20,949 nt of DNA from Mnemiopsis leidyi (lineage: Eukaryota > Ctenophora > Tentaculata > Lobata > Bolinopsidae). A program made the position numbers and the translations under genes. Positions 18,153 to 20,949 of the stretch are shown here, piece after piece (the first letter of the stretch is position 1; every line of letters begins with the position of its first letter). The notes under the pieces are model-generated. The model saw only the letters and a program-made list of their open reading frames with translations. It was not told the origin of the DNA and made no database searches. The DNA is taken from the NCBI GenBank assembly GCA_000226015.1, contig JH152767.1:2540-23488 (forward strand). The letters run 5' to 3'.

Positions 18153-18232
18153 GGGCCGGTAGCTCTATTAGTAGAGCACTCATATAGACAATGCAGAGGT
18201 TGTCATACCCGACTCGGTACGGTGCCGGTCCA
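18153..18232 (+). tRNA. tRNA-like sequence (degenerate tRNA or SINE head)
   Basis: GGGCCGG (18153-18159) can pair with CCGGTCC (18225-18231) as a seven-pair acceptor stem with one G-U, followed by an A in the discriminator position. TAGCTCTATTAGTAGAGC matches the D-arm/A-box of tRNAs. The T-arm is poor: no clear GGTTCGAATCC box, and the last arm does not pair well. I favour a tRNA-derived SINE or pseudogene over a working tRNA, and name no anticodon. Confidence 0.45.
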
Positions 18233-18612
18233 TCACAAAGAACTAAGAGGACCTTCCGACGCAGATCTGATTGTAACGCTTTGTGCTGATATACAATTTA
18301 GAATCGAAACAAAAATTTTCGCTCGATAAAAAGTTGAAATTTTTGTTGATATGCAAATATAGTTTTTTTGTAAGACGAATAAGCAGCTCCGAGGCTAATT
18401 TCAATCATGACACAAGATCCGAAATCGATATCTGGGTTAAAGCTCTATCTCAGTTTAAATTTGTTTCACATCTTATCAGGTCGCTCTGATTTGACAGTAA
18501 TGAGTTCTAGCTTCTAGAACTTCTGGCATTGGAGAATGGAGGTGCTTCCTTTTGCACCTATCCTTGATTCTGGCCTGTCACCTGTGAGCCATCAGCCAGA
18601 ACTAATACCTGG
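18233..18612. other. Non-coding or 3' region of the minus-strand F5/8-type gene
   Basis: No clear gene. On the minus strand an acceptor-like GGCTCACAG (about 18573-18581) opens a phase-1 frame of about 22 codons ending TAG, which could be an alternative last exon of the neighbouring gene. It may also include the tail of the tRNA-like element. Confidence 0.3.
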
Positions 18613-18862
18613 TTACCATACAGCAAACACACTCTCTTTACCTGGACCGACTGTAACGACTTCATAGACCACCAAATTGCCCAAACCAGAATCTTTGCTG
18701 AACTTGATCATATCTCCTCTTGCTCCACAGTCAATATGGTAGATCTGATCTGACTGTTCAGGTCCGTATGAAAGTTGGAGTGTCCCACAATCTTTCTGTT
18801 TTTGTGAATCCTGGTACACCGACACCAACACATTGGTTTCAACGTCAACACAAACTTTAAAC
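18613..18862 (-). CDS. F5/8-type protein exon 3
   Basis: It begins RFKVCVDVETNVLVSVYQD after the acceptor CAATACGTACAG and contains CGTLQLSYG, DQIYHIDCGARGD and NLVVYEVVTVG. If the GTAAAG donor at 18641 is used the exon ends at 18642 instead. Confidence 0.6.
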
Positions 18863-19671
18863 CTGTACGTATTGAGGTATATTTTGAAATATACGGTTCA
18901 TCAAGTTGAAATAAAACCGTTAATTGGGGGCATAATGGGGGCATGTATCAGTTATAAACTCATAGATTCTATTACCTCTCTAGTCCTTCAGTAACGCACC
19001 AATGATCCGCTTGGTACCAATTGTTATAGAACCTTGTGTAAACCACAACTTTAGTCACAAATTGAACCTTGTCAAACTCAACCTTAAGCCACATTTCTCC
19101 TACACTATTTGTACTGACTGCGTGCGTTGAAAGATCCTTGTCACAACAAAAGTTTGCAGCGTTTGATTTCTCGTTTCCATCGAGAGTGTACTGTTGTGTC
19201 ATTTTTACTGGCATAATTTCTCCGGGAACAGGATCTAGCGCTGCAGAGTTTAAGTTTAAAGGCATATTGTCTGAAGAGTCAAGGACTAAAAAAGCACATG
19301 ATCAAGCAGCTAAAATAGCACATACCAAGGTTCCACGGTCGCGGAAAGAGTAGCCACCGGGTGCAACAAATCATTACTTATTTAGTAATTTAGGGCGAAA
19401 TCCGTTTTGATATAGCTCGTTGATATTATCTATATCAGTTTTGATATTGCTCATTGATATTATGACAAGGAGTGTATCCCCTTGTTAAAATGGAACGACT
19501 TGGAATTTACTGCCTTTCTTAATTTTGATAGAAATTGGTTAAACATATTTCTTCTACGTGAAAGACAATTTTACCTGATTTACGAGTAAGGAACACCTGT
19601 AGCTGTATCAGGAATATCAACAGTTCCCATTTTACAGAACCAAGACGTCCGCGAAACATGGTCACAAACAT
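18613..19671 (-). CDS. Secreted discoidin-like (F5/8 type C) domain protein, three exons
   Basis: Exons on the minus strand: 19671-19575 (phase 1 out, donor GTAAAA), 19270-18976 (acceptor GACTCTTCAG, phase 1 in and 2 out, donor GTAATA) and 18862-18613 (acceptor CGTACAG, phase 2 in, TAA). They join to 213 residues without a break. Exon 1 gives a signal-peptide-like start: a few basic residues and then WELLIFLIQLQVFL. Exons 2 and 3 read as one beta-rich galactose-binding fold: YTLDGNEKSNAANFCCDKD, then EMWLKVEFDKVQFVTKVVVY, and a closing LGNLVVYEVVTVG, the usual order in fucolectin/discoidin domains. Such proteins bind sugars or lipids outside the cell. A donor GTAAAG at 18641 just before the stop could lead to another last exon. 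The domain call is from motif order only. If LRRIQ1 exon 14 is real, this gene lies inside LRRIQ1 in antisense. Confidence 0.6.
18976..19270 (-). CDS. F5/8-type protein exon 2
   Basis: 295 bases, phase 1 to 2. The open frame from the internal ATG at 19265 misses the first residues; joining to exon 1 gives Asp-Asn before it. It holds the first half of the galactose-binding fold, with paired cysteines FCCDKD. Confidence 0.65.
19404..19466. repeat. Diverged tandem duplication, about 34-base unit x2
   Basis: GTTTTGATATAGCTCGTTGA and GTTTTGATATTGCTCATTGA start two adjacent units (19404-19437 and 19438-19466) that both continue TATTAT. It lies in intron 1 of the minus-strand F5/8-type gene. Confidence 0.8.
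19575..19671 (-). CDS. F5/8-type protein exon 1 (signal peptide)
   Basis: 32 codons plus one base before donor TCAG|GTAAAATTG. Two in-frame ATGs exist, at 19671 and 19659. The exon phase fits exon 2 exactly, and the product is a plausible signal peptide. CAG stands directly before the first ATG. Confidence 0.5.
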
Positions 19672-19759
19672 CTGCTGTTTGGAATCTAGGGGTTTAAAAT
19701 AACTGTGTAAAACAAGTGTAACGTTACCACCTATCGATATATCCCTAGTTGGATTTTAG

Positions 19760-19921
19760 AAAAGAAGTGCAAATTTGAAATTATTGTTTGAAGAATTTGA
19801 TACTGAAAGCCCTGTAAACCTATCTTTGGGAGGCTCTGAAAAAAATGCAAAGCTCCTTGCGGGCAAAAGAGAAGAAAGAAAACAAGCAGTAATTCGGAAT
19901 CGACGATCAGCACAACTATAA
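19760..19921 (+). CDS. LRRIQ1: Possible LRRIQ1 terminal exon 14
   Basis: From the acceptor TGGATTTTAG a phase-0 frame of 53 residues runs to TAA at 19919-19921. It is basic and helical (NLKLLFEEFDTESPVNLSLG, then a Lys/Arg-rich tail). Phase 0 matches the end of exon 13. With it the protein would have 1231 residues and end without the C-terminal IQ motifs of vertebrates. It has no homology I recognise, and chance could give a frame of this length. Further exons may intervene or follow. Confidence 0.35.
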   Translation, partial: KRSANLKLLFEEFDTESPVNLSLGGSEKNAKLLAGKREERKQAVIRNRRSAQL

Positions 19922-20587
19922 AATGTTCGGTGAAAGCCAAGAAAGTAACAACGGAACAACGAGAAAAAGAGTGAGAATCAGGGATTCTTGAGGTCAGTTC
20001 CTGGTGCTTGTGTCAGTATTGTTTTACAGAACATTAAGTGATCTAGAAGGCAGTCTGGATTCTCTTTGTATCTAAGATCACCTTGAGAATTTGGGCAGGT
20101 TCCTGCTTAAATTCCTACTGATATGCTAGCACGATCTAGGCGAGTTGTGAATCTATACTATATGTCTATGCGCAATGGAAATTTGAACAAACTTGCCGTA
20201 ACATACACGTGCTACAAAGCGCAATTAGCATAGCAAAATATTATAGCTTATAGGTCTCTAAAACGCAATTATCACAGATGGCATGGCAACCACTAGGCAT
20301 GTACCACAAATCATCAGTTAAATCCACTTAGATGTCTGAGACCATGGCACGTGATAGCACATAGTGAGTTATCTCCGTTCGTGCTGATAATTGTTGTATT
20401 GGATGAACTTCCACCGGCAGAATTTCTCGGTCTTATGGGTGAAATTCGATGATATAATTGCTGGGCTTCTTGGATACTAGCGAAAACAAACTGTAGAAGG
20501 TTGAACCTAACTGGTCGTCATGACAAAATCAAGCTTCACGAGGTCGCTTATATACTGCTAAGTAAAATTACGTCACGATATTACTTA
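19922..20587. other. Non-coding right part, nothing recognised
   Basis: No open frame longer than 60 codons and no repeat of note. If exon 14 is the LRRIQ1 terminus, its 3' UTR would lie here, but no nearby AATAAA is seen; the first I find is around 20815. Confidence 0.4.
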
Positions 20588-20949
20588 GGGGTCGTTCACA
20601 AATGACGTCAGCAAATTTTTCCCACCCAGCCGGCCGCGAAGCGGCCTTAACAAGGCATAAGGTGGTTAGGAATCGGGAGATTTTGGTGGTATAGTGGGGT
20701 TAGCAGGATGGTGGTCCGTCGTCGTGTCCCGCTCCTTTATCAAAACAGCGATTGCGCAGGGTTAGATTGTTTTTAATTCAATGCGCCGCGCATCACTGTA
20801 GACTGATTAAATTTAATAAATGAGATCGTTAGGGATTTGATTGCTGATTGGTCTTGCGAATTGGGACATGGCAATCAAAGTGTTTTCTGTATGGTGGAAC
20901 TGACAACAAAAATAGAAAACATAGTCGGCTAAAATATTTTAGTCAAACA
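20588..20949. mobile_element. Possible mobile-element end with GC hairpin
   Basis: A stretch starting GGGGTCGTTCACAAATGACG resembles terminal sequences of MITE-like elements found in many invertebrates (from memory). It is followed by a perfect hairpin, GGCCGC (20632-20637), GAA, GCGGCC (20641-20646). No matching inverted end occurs elsewhere in the window, so the element either runs off the right edge or is a fragment. Confidence 0.35.

Noticed and set aside
19731-19959. Minus-strand frames of 67-69 codons near the right end
   Set aside because: Overlap the candidate LRRIQ1 exon 14 on the other strand and show no motif; hydrophobic composition follows from A-rich complement.

Overview
The window is animal nuclear DNA: AT-rich, with GT-AG introns mostly of 120-350 bases, short tandem repeats and degenerate mobile-element pieces. 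The two recognisable conserved genes (LRRIQ1 and PANK4) and the intron sizes point to a compact invertebrate genome. Acceptor-like AG dinucleotides lie 0-7 bases before several start codons, which would suit an animal with spliced-leader trans-splicing (for example a ctenophore or hydrozoan). The species itself cannot be fixed from this sequence.

Layout. Positions 1-2699 hold no gene I can support: AT-rich hairpins, two diverged copies of one dispersed repeat, and short tandem repeats. From 2705 a long plus-strand gene, LRRIQ1 (IQ-motif, coiled-coil and leucine-rich-repeat protein), runs in 13 phase-consistent exons to 17648. A possible 14th, terminal exon lies at 19760-19921. Its larger introns house other genes. 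Intron 5 (5179-7492) contains a head-to-head pair: a minus-strand, intronless single-pass membrane protein with a PPPY tail (5510-5998), and a probable two-exon small plus-strand gene (6441-6947). Intron 8 (10400-16143) contains a complete intronless PANK4 on the plus strand (13171-15465), entered through an acceptor made from the last unit of a minisatellite. Beyond exon 13, on the minus strand, lies a three-exon secreted protein with a discoidin-like (F5/8 type C) domain (18613-19671). If exon 14 is real, this gene is nested too. The right end (19922-20949) shows only a mobile-element-like end.

How they fit. LRRIQ1 is associated with ciliated cells. PANK4 belongs to coenzyme A metabolism: a pantothenate-kinase-like domain fused to a DUF89 metal-dependent phosphatase that acts on phosphopantetheine and its damaged forms. 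The nested genes have no obvious functional link to the host gene, except that the small gene weakly resembles Piercer-type ciliary microtubule inner proteins. The most notable observations are the nest of genes within one host gene, the retention in this PANK4 of the Glu and Arg that are lost in the human pseudokinase, and the minisatellite whose repeated unit carries a branch-point-like CTAAC and appears to supply the PANK4 3' splice site.
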